18,618 nucleotides of DNA from Bacteroidota bacterium (GCA_023429985.1 JAEZCV010000036.1:1-18618), one strand, 5' to 3'; numbered from the stretch's first letter, positions 1 through 7,274 are shown. Notes: generated by a model not told the origin, from the sequence alone. Program-made: numbers and translations.

Positions 1-405
1 GAGAAAGCGTTAATTTATAAGAACAGGTATGGAGTAGATGGTATTATGATCGGAAGAGCCGCCATTGGTTATCCATGGATATTTAATGAGATCCGACATT
101 TTCTGAATACAGGAACGCATTTGCCTCCTCCAACAATAGAACAAAGAGTAGAGGTGATAAGAAAGCATTTGCATCGTTCTGTAGAATGGAAAGGATTGAA
201 AGCAGGCATTAATGAAATGCGAAGACATTATACAAATTATTTGAGAGGACTTCCGAACATTAAAGAATTCCGATTGCAACTTGTTACCATCTCCGAGCCT
301 GTCCTTATTGATGACGTGCTGAACAATATCATTGAAAGATATAGTGGCTACGCGTTTGAGCCGCGCAAAGTGGATATGGATGCCATGGCTTATGGTTGTG
401 ATTAA
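1..405 (+). CDS. dusB: tRNA-dihydrouridine synthase, DusB-like (C-terminal part)
   Basis: Reading frame 1 is open from the first base of the window to the TAA at 403-405, giving 134 residues of a protein whose start lies to the left. The visible part begins with a GVDGIMIGRAAIGYPWIF stretch, the FMN/phosphate-binding end of the TIM barrel in Dus enzymes. It is followed by the helical C-terminal domain that contacts tRNA, with an RRHYTNYLRGLP segment typical of the DusB branch. Family knowledge: these flavoenzymes use NADPH to reduce specific uridines in the tRNA D-loop to dihydrouridine. The catalytic Cys would lie upstream and cannot be checked. The gene converges with the peroxidase gene, separated by only 12 bases. 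The family is secure; the DusB subtype is inferred from the wording of the glycine-rich motif. Confidence 0.9.
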   Translation, partial: EKALIYKNRYGVDGIMIGRAAIGYPWIFNEIRHFLNTGTHLPPPTIEQRVEVIRKHLHRSVEWKGLKAGINEMRRHYTNYLRGLPNIKEFRLQLVTISEPVLIDDVLNNIIERYSGYAFEPRKVDMDAMAYGCD

Positions 406-417
406 TAAATGCCTGAT

Positions 418-1005
418 TCATTTTTTTACTGCACCCAAAGCATTTAATACTTCCTTATCTAATGGGTCAAAACCCGGATCGAAATAGTCTGTGAGTATGC
501 CTTCCTCATTAATAATGTATTTAGAAAAATTCCAGGAAGGGTCTTTATCGTTCCAGCCATTCATTGGTTTATGAGTAAGCCATTTATAAATTGGATGTTG
601 TTCCGCCATTTTCTTAACAATAGTTTTTTGAACTACTGGAAAGTTTAGCTGGTATACCGTAGTGCAAAATTGCTGAATCTCTTCATTGGTTCCAGTTTCC
701 TGTTCATTAAAATCATCGGAGGGGAAGGCAATAATTACCAGCCTGTTTTTTTCCTGACTATACAATTGCTGCAAACTTTCATACTGATTGGTATAGCCAC
801 AATTGCTTGCTGTATTAACCACGATGATCTTTTTTCCTTTGAACTTCTCCATGGAAATAATTTCTCCATTTAAAAGTTTCGCCTGCAGTGAATAAAATGA
901 TATGGGTGGGGCAGTGCCTGCCCGGTTTGCTTTATGAAGTTTTCTCCCCCCGAATTTTATAATTACCGGGTAAAATATTTTTAAAATCCTCTGGCGCAGG
1001 TTCAT
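418..1005 (-). CDS. Glutathione peroxidase family protein (Cys type)
   Basis: This 195-residue protein belongs to the glutathione peroxidase/thioredoxin-fold family, which reduces hydroperoxides using glutathione or, more often in bacteria, thioredoxin. The peroxidatic residue is Cys69 in NTASNCGYT, where animal enzymes carry selenocysteine. The WNF motif (Trp158, Asn159) is kept. The segment normally written FPCNQFG reads FPSDDFN at 94-100, so the usual active-site Gln is replaced by Asp98 and the usual Cys by Ser. Cys114 in QQFC is the only other obvious candidate for a resolving cysteine. About 30 residues precede the conserved domain and include a hydrophobic stretch (FYPVIIKF), which could be a weak membrane contact; there is no clear cleavable signal peptide. 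The gene stands alone and converges with dusB. The reductant cannot be decided from sequence. Confidence 0.92.
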   Translation of the reverse strand: MNLRQRILKIFYPVIIKFGGRKLHKANRAGTAPPISFYSLQAKLLNGEIISMEKFKGKKIIVVNTASNCGYTNQYESLQQLYSQEKNRLVIIAFPSDDFNEQETGTNEEIQQFCTTVYQLNFPVVQKTIVKKMAEQHPIYKWLTHKPMNGWNDKDPSWNFSKYIINEEGILTDYFDPGFDPLDKEVLNALGAVKK

Positions 1006-1068
1006 ATATTAAACATACAGAGTTTCCGCCATGGCAAAGTAATTGTACATCTGTTAAAAAGATTAATT

Positions 1069-1274
1069 ATGAAAGCTTTAGTGATAGGAATATTTAGCCT
1101 TGCTGTGTTGAGTTGTGGCGGAGCTACCGATGGGATGCTTCTACAGATACCACCACCATGCCGGTAGATACCAATATCAACAATCCTAATGTAGACCACA
1201 TCAACAGGTCGGATGGAACCATCCCCTTAGATTCATTCAGAAATGCAGGCGATTCAATGCCCTCTACGAATTAA
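1069..1274 (+). pseudogene. Small lipoprotein gene broken by a one-base frameshift
   Basis: An ATG at 1069 opens a lipoprotein signal sequence, MKALVIGIFSLAVLSCGGAT, with lipobox LSCG (Cys16 would be lipidated). The frame then runs into a TAG at 1153-1155. From about 1134 the next frame (codons starting at 1134, 1137 and so on) continues with a low-complexity Asp/Thr/Asn-rich tail, reading DASTDTTTMPVDTNINNP and ending at TAA 1272-1274. Adding one G to the GGG run at 1132-1134 joins the two parts into a protein of about 68 residues. The joined product has the usual build of small Bacteroidota lipoproteins: lipobox followed by a disordered acidic tail. It may be a true pseudogene, a phase-variable G run, or a sequencing error. 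Its stop overlaps the stop of the convergent DUF2911 gene (TTAA at 1271-1274). Function unknown. Confidence 0.7.
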
Positions 1275-1849
1275 AGATTGAATGGAATAGCAACGCTAAC
1301 ATCGTCCCATGCGATATTAAGAAAGAGGGTCTTTCCTTTTTGGGTAAAATCAATTGTGAAAACCTCAACAGGTTCATTTGTTTTAATAACGGGAACGTTT
1401 AGTCTTGCCACATCCTTTTTCTCGTCATATTTAAATGCTCCCCAAACATCGGTGTCTTTATTTATGATGATGGTCCATTGGGTGGAATCCGGGATGGCAT
1501 AAAGCGTATATCTTCCTTTAGGAACTTTGGAGCTGCCAAGTTTTACGTCTTTAAAAAATTCTATTTCCGTTGCTTCATTGGCACCTAACCTCCAAATGGT
1601 ATTGTATTCAATCAGTTCGCCAAAGACCTTGCGATTGTTCTTTTGCGGACGGCTGTAAAGAATTCTTGTTACAGGTGCTTCTTTTATTTTATCCTGGCTT
1701 TTTAAAACAGTGTAGTCGTGCGGGAAGTAAGCCATGTCGAGTGGCGACTGATCCAGGGGAGAAGCTTTTGTTTTATTGGAAGCAAGCGATTGTGCCCCGG
1801 CAAAATTTATAGAAAGAAGAAAAACGAAGGATAAAAGGAATTTATTCAT
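1271..1849 (-). CDS. DUF2911 family exported protein
   Basis: This 192-residue protein starts with a clean signal peptide (hydrophobic core LLSFVFLLSINFAGA, likely cut near AQS) and so is probably periplasmic. The mature part matches the DUF2911 family, common in Bacteroidota. Its signature is RILYSRPQKNNRKVFGELI at about 62-80, then YNTIWRLGANEATEI, VPKGRYTLYAIP and WTIIINKD. The family is a small beta-rich domain with no established biochemical activity, so I assign none. A perfect TAnnTTTG element lies 14 bases upstream, which supports the ATG at 1849 as the start and shows the gene has its own promoter. It is not in an obvious operon with the upstream AcpH-like gene, which ends 50 bases before it. 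Confidence 0.9.
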   Translation of the reverse strand: MNKFLLSFVFLLSINFAGAQSLASNKTKASPLDQSPLDMAYFPHDYTVLKSQDKIKEAPVTRILYSRPQKNNRKVFGELIEYNTIWRLGANEATEIEFFKDVKLGSSKVPKGRYTLYAIPDSTQWTIIINKDTDVWGAFKYDEKKDVARLNVPVIKTNEPVEVFTIDFTQKGKTLFLNIAWDDVSVAIPFNL

Positions 1850-1863
1850 CTGGCAATTTTTTG

Positions 1864-1896
1864 CAAAAGTAAACTCAGAGAAAAGAAGAACGTCAA
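1864..1896 (-). promoter_or_regulatory. Bacteroidota-type promoter for the DUF2911 gene
   Basis: On the minus strand TACTTTTG (plus positions 1864-1871) is an exact match to the Bacteroidota -7 consensus TAnnTTTG. A TTG that could serve as the -33 element lies 22 bases further upstream (1894-1896), at the long end of the usual spacing. Transcription would start roughly 5 to 10 bases before the ATG at 1849, giving a short leader. Confidence 0.55.
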
Positions 1897-1899
1897 TGT

Positions 1900-2490
1900 T
1901 TAATGTAAAAGTTGAACAAGTGTTTGTTTTGCAAATTGTTTAACATCGGGGAAGAAGTTCTGAAAATTTTTTTCCAGTTCATTATAATGGATTTGGAACA
2001 ATTCAAAGGCCCTGGAGCTGTTATTCATATAAAGTGCGCGCATGGATAGCCCTCTCAGGCTTTGCTCAATTCCATGAAAATAGAGGTAATTGCCCAGCCA
2101 ATTATGTTTGACCATATGGGTTTTTGCAGAAATAAAAGAAGCAGGCAGGTCGCTTTCATAATCTTCAAGGATACTATAGGTAGTTGTTGCCAGCCGGTTC
2201 AGGCTTCCTTTCTCTTCATTTTCGATTTGTTTGGCCAGGAAGTGATCGAACAACACATCTATAATAGCGCCGCTGTATAAACGATAATCGGGCCTGAATA
2301 TTTCTTTAGCCAATTTTACCGAAATATGGTTATCGGTGTATTCATCTATACGCCTGTGTAAGGTTATGCCTTGCCGTATATCCTTTTTGAAGCTGTTTTT
2401 TGATGCCCCTTTTACATAATCACTGATAATATTTCCAACAACAATTTGCGGGTTTTCGAAAGAGAGGTAAGCGTGCGCCAAAAAATTCAT
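1900..2490 (-). CDS. acpH: Acyl carrier protein phosphodiesterase, AcpH-like (DUF479)
   Basis: This 196-residue protein resembles AcpH, which removes the 4'-phosphopantetheine arm from holo-ACP and so recycles apo-ACP for fatty-acid synthesis. The order of motifs is as in the E. coli enzyme: MNFLAH at the very N-terminus, GNIISDYVKG at 19-28 (Asp24), a LHRRIDEYTDNH segment at 44-55 (His45, Asp49), and IIDVLFDHFLA at 76-86 (Asp78, Asp82, His83). This is the metal-binding HD-like arrangement of the family. The open frame extends 31 codons upstream to 2583, but the family always starts at MNFLAH, so I choose the ATG at 2490. A TACTTTTA near-match to the -7 element sits just upstream at 2496-2503. 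The length is normal for the family. The E. coli activity is established; here it is inferred by homology. Confidence 0.85.
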   Translation of the reverse strand: MNFLAHAYLSFENPQIVVGNIISDYVKGASKNSFKKDIRQGITLHRRIDEYTDNHISVKLAKEIFRPDYRLYSGAIIDVLFDHFLAKQIENEEKGSLNRLATTTYSILEDYESDLPASFISAKTHMVKHNWLGNYLYFHGIEQSLRGLSMRALYMNNSSRAFELFQIHYNELEKNFQNFFPDVKQFAKQTLVQLLH

Positions 2491-2576
2491 CCCTATAAAA
2501 GTACAATTCATCCGTGTTAACAATATTCCAACCATTGTTAAGACGTTTAACATAGTCATCCAATCGTCACAAAGGA

Positions 2577-2608
2577 TTTGCACAAGGCTGTAACCCGATC
2601 TAGTTTTG
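2577..2608 (+). promoter_or_regulatory. Strong Bacteroidota-type promoter for the PepSY-like gene
   Basis: TTTG at 2577-2580 (-33 element) is separated by 20 bases from TAGTTTTG at 2601-2608, an exact TAnnTTTG. Both elements and the spacing fit the Bacteroidota sigma-factor consensus, the best match in the window. Transcription should start near 2613, leaving an AT-rich leader of about 47 bases before the ATG at 2660. Confidence 0.75.
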
Positions 2609-2659
2609 TGTCGTCAGATGATTCAATAAAACAATTTTTTAAAATTATAAATCAGCATC

Positions 2660-3097
2660 ATGAAACGTTTAGTATTAATTCTTGCAATGATTGCCTCAAT
2701 GGGAATAAGCAGCTTTGCAAATGAAACCAAAATCGCACCTGCAGCATTAAATTATTTCAATAACTCTTTTAAGTCCGCCGTTCAGGTAGAATGGTTCGCG
2801 GGTGAAAATTATTATAAAGCCAACTTTGTACAGGATGGACAGTATCTTACCGCCTTCTTCGATGCCAATGGCGAATTCCTGGCCGTTTCCAGGCATATCA
2901 GTGCCCTTCAATTATCGGTAGAACTCCAGGCATCTTTAAAAAAGATCCAGGGTGAATTTTGGATCACCGGACTGTTTGAAGTGGCTGAAGAAACAGGAAC
3001 AACATATTATTTGACACTTGAGAACGCCGATTCAAGACTCGTGTATAAATCTTCGGGTTCCACCTGGAGCCAGTACCAGAAACTATCAAAGTCCTAG
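2660..3097 (+). CDS. Secreted PepSY-like (beta-lactamase-inhibitor-like) small protein
   Basis: This 145-residue protein has a signal peptide (MKRLVLILAMIASMGISSFA, cut before NET) and one small domain. The mature sequence has the pattern of the PepSY-like/DUF2874 families abundant in Chitinophagaceae: a helix (AALNYFNNSFKSA), then VQVEWFAGENYYKANFVQDG, then a strand pair (YLTAFFDANGEFLAVSRHI), and a second half repeating the same helix-strand layout (LQASLKKIQGEFWI ... YYLTLENADSRLVY). It is probably periplasmic or secreted. The molecular role of such proteins is not established and I do not assign one. It is a single-gene unit: a near-consensus promoter precedes it and a hairpin terminator follows its stop by 20 bases. 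The strong promoter suggests good expression. Confidence 0.8.
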   Translation: MKRLVLILAMIASMGISSFANETKIAPAALNYFNNSFKSAVQVEWFAGENYYKANFVQDGQYLTAFFDANGEFLAVSRHISALQLSVELQASLKKIQGEFWITGLFEVAEETGTTYYLTLENADSRLVYKSSGSTWSQYQKLSKS

Positions 3098-3117
3098 GAA
3101 ATTTTTCAGGTGTCTTT

Positions 3118-3153
3118 ATCCCGCCATGGCTTGTGCCGGCGGGATTTTTTTTT
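3118..3153 (+). terminator. Rho-independent terminator after the PepSY-like gene
   Basis: ATCCCGCC (3118-3125) pairs perfectly with GGCGGGAT (3138-3145) around a 12-base loop, and a run of nine T (3145-3153) follows. The hairpin begins 20 bases after the stop codon and overlaps the likely -33 region of the next gene. Confidence 0.85.
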
Positions 3154-3156
3154 AGC

Positions 3157-3164
3157 TAAATTTG
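3157..3164 (+). promoter_or_regulatory. -7 promoter element of the deoxyhypusine-synthase-like gene
   Basis: TAAATTTG is an exact TAnnTTTG match, placed 17 bases before the ATG at 3182. The only TTG in the -33 region (3131-3133) is inside the loop of the preceding terminator and 23 bases away, at the loose end of the spacing. The transcript leader would be only about a dozen bases. Confidence 0.55.
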
Positions 3165-3181
3165 CCGCTTAATTGAAAAAT

Positions 3182-4156
3182 ATGAACAAAGGCCCGGTAT
3201 CGAAATTTATTGAACATCACTATCGCCATTTTAATGCAGCCGCTTTAATTGATGCTTCTAAAGGATATGAACAACATTTGCTGGAAGGCGGAAAGATGAT
3301 GATCACGCTTGCCGGCGCCATGAGTACCGCAGAGCTGGGAATTTCGCTGGCAGAAATGATCAGGCAGGATAAAGTGCATATTATCAGCTGTACAGGTGCC
3401 AACCTGGAGGAGGATATTATGAACCTCGTGGCCCATAATCATTACGAACGCCTGCCTAACTGGAGAGATCTTACACCGGAAATGGAATGGGACCTTTTGG
3501 AAAGAGGATTAAACCGCGTTACCGATACCTGCATACCCGAAGAAGAGGCTTTTCGCCGTATTCAAAAACATATTCATAAGATCTGGAAAGATGCAAATGA
3601 TAAGGGTGAAAGATATTTCCCTCATGAATACATGTATAAACTGCTGTTAAGTGGTGTAATGAAAGATGATTACCAGATAGATCCGAAGGACAGCTGGATG
3701 ATTGCGGCCGCTGAAAAAAATCTTCCCATTATTGTAGGTGGCTGGGAAGACAGTACCATGGGAAATATTTTTGCCTCCTATGTTTATAAAGGAGAGATCA
3801 ATGCTTCTACCATGAAAAGCGGTATTGAATACATGGTGTGGCTGGCCAATTATTACAAGGATAATTCGGCGGGAAAAGGCATTGGTTTCTTCCAGATTGG
3901 TGGTGGCATTGCCGGCGATTTTCCTATTTGCGTGGTTCCCATGATGTACCAGGATCTTGAAATGCATGAAATCCCATTCTGGAGTTATTTCTGCCAGATC
4001 AGCGATTCCACTACTTCCTATGGTTCTTATTCAGGTGCACATCCCAATGAAAAAATTACCTGGGGTAAGCTGGATATCAAAACACCGAAATACATAATTG
4101 AAAGCGATGCAACCATAGTGGCACCACTTGTTTTTGCGTGGATACTTGGCTGGTAG
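3182..4156 (+). CDS. Deoxyhypusine synthase family protein
   Basis: This 324-residue protein belongs to the deoxyhypusine synthase family, NAD-dependent enzymes that transfer the aminobutyl group of spermidine. Visible family features are LAGAMSTAELG at 43-53, the ISCTGANLEED nucleotide-site segment at 68-78, and SGAHPNEKITWGK at 284-296. Lys296 in WGK matches the catalytic lysine that forms the enzyme-aminobutyl intermediate. Eukaryotes and archaea use the enzyme to modify eIF5A/aIF5A. Bacteria lack that protein, so the substrate here must differ; relatives in some bacteria are thought to make homospermidine. The open frame reaches a TTG at 3173, but the ATG at 3182 is the better start. No spermidine-pathway gene is adjacent. 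Family secure, reaction unresolved. Confidence 0.88.
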   Translation: MNKGPVSKFIEHHYRHFNAAALIDASKGYEQHLLEGGKMMITLAGAMSTAELGISLAEMIRQDKVHIISCTGANLEEDIMNLVAHNHYERLPNWRDLTPEMEWDLLERGLNRVTDTCIPEEEAFRRIQKHIHKIWKDANDKGERYFPHEYMYKLLLSGVMKDDYQIDPKDSWMIAAAEKNLPIIVGGWEDSTMGNIFASYVYKGEINASTMKSGIEYMVWLANYYKDNSAGKGIGFFQIGGGIAGDFPICVVPMMYQDLEMHEIPFWSYFCQISDSTTSYGSYSGAHPNEKITWGKLDIKTPKYIIESDATIVAPLVFAWILGW

Positions 4157-4223
4157 TATCAGTTATTAATTATCTAAAAAATTCTATCACAACTGGGGTG
4201 GAATGTTGAAATTTTCTTTGGAA

Positions 4224-5672
4224 CTAATCCATAGAAAGATCTCTCTTCAGCATTTCATCCCTGTTTGCCATTTCCCAGGCTGTATAAAATACAAACTGCG
4301 CGCGCTTTGCCAGTAAATTATAATTGATCTTATCGGGTGTATCGGTTGGCCTGTGATAATCGGCATGGGTTCCGTTGAAATAAAAAATGATAGGCACACC
4401 ATGTTTTGCAAAGTTGTAATGATCGCTGCGGTAATAAATGCGCATGGGATCTTTTGGATCGTTGAATTTATAATCCAATTCCAACTTAGTGTATTTTTTA
4501 TTTACAGCTTCGCTGATGGGCCTCAGGTCGGAGCTCAGTTTATCATCACCCACTACATAAACATAATTGGTAGAATCGCCATAAGTTCTTTTGGGATCAA
4601 TGCGTCCGATCATATCTATGTTTAAATTGGCGGTTGTGTTTTCTAAAGGAAAAACCGGGTGGTCTCCATAAACGCCAGAACCCCACAATCCTTTTTCTTC
4701 TCCACTAACAGTCATAAAAATTACAGTTCTTCTCGGTCCTTTGCCTTCGGCTTTTGCTTTTGCAAATGCTTCTGCCAGTTCAATTACACTTACGGTTCCC
4801 GAGCCATCATCATCCGCGCCATAATTGATAATGGAATCTCTTTTTCCAATGTGGTCGTGGTGTGCAGTTATAATGAGATATTCATGTTTCAGATCACTGC
4901 CTTCAATCATCCCCAATACGTTTGAAGTTTGTAATGGAATGGAAGCCTTTCTTGTTTCAAGTTGAATTTGTGCCGGGAATTTTCCAATCATCGAATCCTC
5001 TTTATCATGATCGATATAGGGGCGGTTCATGATCTTTTCGGCCATGGCCGTTGATATGTTGTATTGCTGTGGAGCAATGGAAGATTTGAAAATATTAATT
5101 GTTTGCGATCCTTTACGGGAAGCCGGAGTTTTTTTGGGATAATCATTGGCTATGAACAATATGCCGGCAATTCCTTTGTTGATGAGCGTTCGGTACAAAG
5201 CCATACCCGTTGTTCGGGGCATCATTATAAGCTTTCCGGTAAGATTCATTTTTCTTGCAGAGTCTATGCTTTTATTTCCAATATAAACCACCTCGTTAAA
5301 TCGAAATGTTGCATCGGCATTTGAAGAAATGTTCACGTTGAAATCTTCATCAAGCTGAAACTTTTCTCCATTTATAACAACTTCAGCATGCAAAAGACTA
5401 TCCTGGTAAATGTTATAATACATGTGGAAGTTGCCCTTGTTTGCGGGTTGCAGGCCAATTTTCAAAAACTGGTTTTCGATATAGGCTGCAGCCTTTCTTT
5501 CTCCCGGCATTCCTGTTTCCCGGCCTTCCATTTCGGCTGAGGCAATTATGTATAAATGCTTTTTTAGATCGGCAGCAGTGATGGTCTTTGCAAACTTTTC
5601 TGGCTTGGGAATTTTTTGTGCATACGGAGTAAGTACACTAAACGATAGGGCAATCAGCAGTAAATATTTCAT
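4224..5672 (-). CDS. Secreted M28 family zinc aminopeptidase
   Basis: This 482-residue protein carries a signal peptide (MKYLLLIALSFSVLTPYAQ) and an M28 di-zinc peptidase domain at about 245-470. Metal-ligand motifs appear in the right order: TAHHDHIG at 269-276, YGADDDGSG at 284-292, SGEEKGLWGS at 323-332 with the catalytic and bridging Glu pair, NIDMIGR at 351-357, and the last His in THADYH (His440). Between the N-terminal helix region and the catalytic core, roughly 115-235, lies a segment with the look of a protease-associated (PA) domain insert. Family knowledge: such enzymes remove N-terminal amino acids or dipeptides outside the cytoplasm. The open frame extends 19 codons further to 5729, but the signal peptide fixes the ATG at 5672. 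It converges with the deoxyhypusine-synthase-like gene; no neighbour suggests a partner. Confidence 0.92.
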   Translation of the reverse strand: MKYLLLIALSFSVLTPYAQKIPKPEKFAKTITAADLKKHLYIIASAEMEGRETGMPGERKAAAYIENQFLKIGLQPANKGNFHMYYNIYQDSLLHAEVVINGEKFQLDEDFNVNISSNADATFRFNEVVYIGNKSIDSARKMNLTGKLIMMPRTTGMALYRTLINKGIAGILFIANDYPKKTPASRKGSQTINIFKSSIAPQQYNISTAMAEKIMNRPYIDHDKEDSMIGKFPAQIQLETRKASIPLQTSNVLGMIEGSDLKHEYLIITAHHDHIGKRDSIINYGADDDGSGTVSVIELAEAFAKAKAEGKGPRRTVIFMTVSGEEKGLWGSGVYGDHPVFPLENTTANLNIDMIGRIDPKRTYGDSTNYVYVVGDDKLSSDLRPISEAVNKKYTKLELDYKFNDPKDPMRIYYRSDHYNFAKHGVPIIFYFNGTHADYHRPTDTPDKINYNLLAKRAQFVFYTAWEMANRDEMLKRDLSMD

Positions 5673-5800
5673 ATTGAAATTTAGTAAAATTGAAGGAATG
5701 AAATAAGATTTGATATAACCGTTCATCATTTATATCCATACAACCAATGAAATGGAATTGTATTGTTCACATCCGGGCAGGTAAAAAATTCAGAAAGAAA

Positions 5801-6250
5801 TCAGCAGGAAATTTTTGCAACCCTGTTTTGATGTCTTCCGCCTTCAAAAGCAGTATCTAAAAATACATTCACCATTTCTTCGGCTTCGGGTGTTGATACA
5901 AAACGTGCAGGTATACAAAGAATGTTGGCATCGTTATGCTGCCTTGCCAGCCTTGCAAGGTCGGTATGCCAGCAAATGGCAGCTCTAATTCCCTGGTGTT
6001 TGTTGGCCGTGATGGCAACTCCATTCGCACTTCCACAAATTAATATTCCCCAGGATGCTTCTCCCGATTCAACGGAATTGGCAACAGGATGAGCAAAATC
6101 GGGGTAATCTACCGAATCGGCAGAATAGGTTCCAAAATCTTTTACTTTCAACCCTTTACTTTCCAGCAATTCGTGGAGGATGGTTTTAAACTCAAAGCCT
6201 GCATGGTCGGCGCCTATTGCAACGGGTTTGGACAAATCGAATTTATTCAT
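5801..6250 (-). CDS. rpiB: Ribose-5-phosphate isomerase B
   Basis: This 149-residue protein is an RpiB/LacA-type isomerase, which interconverts ribose 5-phosphate and ribulose 5-phosphate in the cytosolic pentose phosphate pathway. It shows IGADHAGFEFK at 12-22, a DYPDFA phosphate-site segment at 48-53, ICGSANGVAITANK at 71-84 with the proton-transfer Cys72, ARQHNDANIL at 102-111, and the C-terminal EGGRHQNRV stretch. Length and motif order are normal. It lies 60 bases downstream of tatC on the same strand, but an exact TAnnTTTG element sits between them, so it probably has its own promoter. Nothing suggests the LacA or allose specialisation. Confidence 0.95.
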   Translation of the reverse strand: MNKFDLSKPVAIGADHAGFEFKTILHELLESKGLKVKDFGTYSADSVDYPDFAHPVANSVESGEASWGILICGSANGVAITANKHQGIRAAICWHTDLARLARQHNDANILCIPARFVSTPEAEEMVNVFLDTAFEGGRHQNRVAKISC

Positions 6251-6263
6251 AATAGAATTTTCA

Positions 6264-6271
6264 CAAAGTTA
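6264..6271 (-). promoter_or_regulatory. -7 promoter element of rpiB
   Basis: The minus strand reads TAACTTTG here, an exact TAnnTTTG, 13 bases before the rpiB ATG. A TTTC found 17 bases upstream is a weak -33 candidate. A short inverted repeat (ATTGC..GCAAT, 6274-6287) lies between the two elements and could be an operator or chance. Confidence 0.5.
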
Positions 6272-6310
6272 GCATTGCGGTAAGCAATGAAATTATCCGG
6301 GTGAAAAAAT

Positions 6311-7162
6311 TTAACTCCACTCTTCTGCGTCGCGCACTGCTCTTTGCTTATCTACCCTTCGAACAAGAATGATACTCACCAAATAAAGGATAATTAAAGG
6401 AATGGCAACAGCAAGCTGGCTGATGATATCCGGACCTGGGGTAATAAGTGCCGCCACAACAAAAATGATAACAATGGCGTACTTGCGCATCTTTACCAGG
6501 TAAGATGCAGTGATCAGTCCAACCCTGGCCATAAAATACATTACAAGTGGTAATTGAAAGGCCAGCCCGCTTCCCAGCACCAGCGGAAGCATCATGTCGA
6601 TATAACTGTTGATTGTCCAATGATTTTCCACTATTTCGTCGAGCTGGAAATTGAAAAAGAAATTGATAGCGTAGGGAGATACAACGAAATATCCAAAAGC
6701 GGCTCCCAGGAAAAAAAGGAAAGAAACCCAGAAAATCACCCCTCTTGTTCCCTGCAGTTCCTTGTTGGTAAGTGCCGGACTTACAAATTTCCAGAACTGG
6801 TAAAAAACATAGGGGAAAGCAAGTATAAGTCCACTTACCAAAATAACTGTAAACCACATGCTGAACTGACCTGTTACATTAATACTTTGCATGGTTAGTT
6901 TAATGCCTTCCATGCAAAGGGCATCACCCAGTTGCAGCGATCTTCCCAGTTTGCAGATCACACCGTAAGTAGGGAAATCATCATTGGTGGGACCAAAAAG
7001 AATTTTCTTAATAATGAATTTCTGAAAGATACCGGCAACAACAGCACCTACTCCAATGGCAATGATGCTCCGGAAAATATGCTTTCTTAATTCATCAAGA
7101 TGGTCGATGAAAGACATTTCCGCACGATCCTTTCCTTTTCTATTTAAAAAGCTTAAGCCCAT
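6311..7162 (-). CDS. tatC: Sec-independent (Tat) protein translocase subunit TatC
   Basis: This 283-residue polytopic membrane protein is TatC, the subunit of the twin-arginine translocase that reads the RR signal peptide of folded exported proteins. The cytoplasmic N-terminus holds the signature MSFIDHLDELRKHIFRSI, whose HLDELR contains the Glu needed for signal-peptide binding. Further family marks are FPYVFYQFWKFVSPALTNKE and about six hydrophobic segments. The first periplasmic loop carries an extra Cys-containing insert (GVICKLGRSLQLGDALCMEG), which I recall as usual in Bacteroidota. The frame extends to a TTG at 7192, but that region contains a TAnnTTTG promoter element, so I choose the ATG at 7162. 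No tatA or tatB is adjacent. A bidirectional terminator separates it from the metalloprotease gene. Confidence 0.93.
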   Translation of the reverse strand: MGLSFLNRKGKDRAEMSFIDHLDELRKHIFRSIIAIGVGAVVAGIFQKFIIKKILFGPTNDDFPTYGVICKLGRSLQLGDALCMEGIKLTMQSINVTGQFSMWFTVILVSGLILAFPYVFYQFWKFVSPALTNKELQGTRGVIFWVSFLFFLGAAFGYFVVSPYAINFFFNFQLDEIVENHWTINSYIDMMLPLVLGSGLAFQLPLVMYFMARVGLITASYLVKMRKYAIVIIFVVAALITPGPDIISQLAVAIPLIILYLVSIILVRRVDKQRAVRDAEEWS

Positions 7163-7173
7163 GTAAAGTGCGG

Positions 7174-7181
7174 CAAAGATA
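7174..7181 (-). promoter_or_regulatory. -7 promoter element of tatC
   Basis: The minus strand reads TATCTTTG, an exact TAnnTTTG, 11 bases before the ATG at 7162. No good -33 TTG is visible at the usual distance, so this is only a fair promoter. It argues against the alternative upstream TTG start. Confidence 0.4.
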
Positions 7182-7225
7182 GTTGATGACAAAGGCAGAA
7201 AGGGTTGATCCTTTGATTTTTTAAA

Positions 7226-7252
7226 TAAAAAAAGCCGCCCTTGCAGGCGGCC
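7226..7252 (-). terminator. Rho-independent terminator after the metalloprotease gene
   Basis: GCCGCC (7234-7239) pairs with GGCGGC (7246-7251) around a 6-base loop. On the minus strand a run of seven T (A run at 7227-7233) follows the hairpin, 23 bases after the metalloprotease stop. The plus side also has a shorter T run (CTTTTC), so it could work weakly in both directions. Confidence 0.85.
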
Positions 7253-7274
7253 TTTTCTTATAAATGAACGGGGA

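Noticed and set aside
2491..2583. N-terminal extension of the AcpH-like protein
   Set aside because: The family begins at MNFLAH, the extension has no conserved residue, and a -7-like sequence lies within it.
6274..6287. ATTGC...GCAAT inverted repeat as an rpiB operator
   Set aside because: Five-base arms in AT-rich DNA occur often by chance and no second copy supports a binding site.
6348..6857. 169-codon open frame in another frame of tatC
   Set aside because: It is Cys- and aromatic-rich in an unnatural way and overlaps the strongly conserved TatC reading frame on the same strand.
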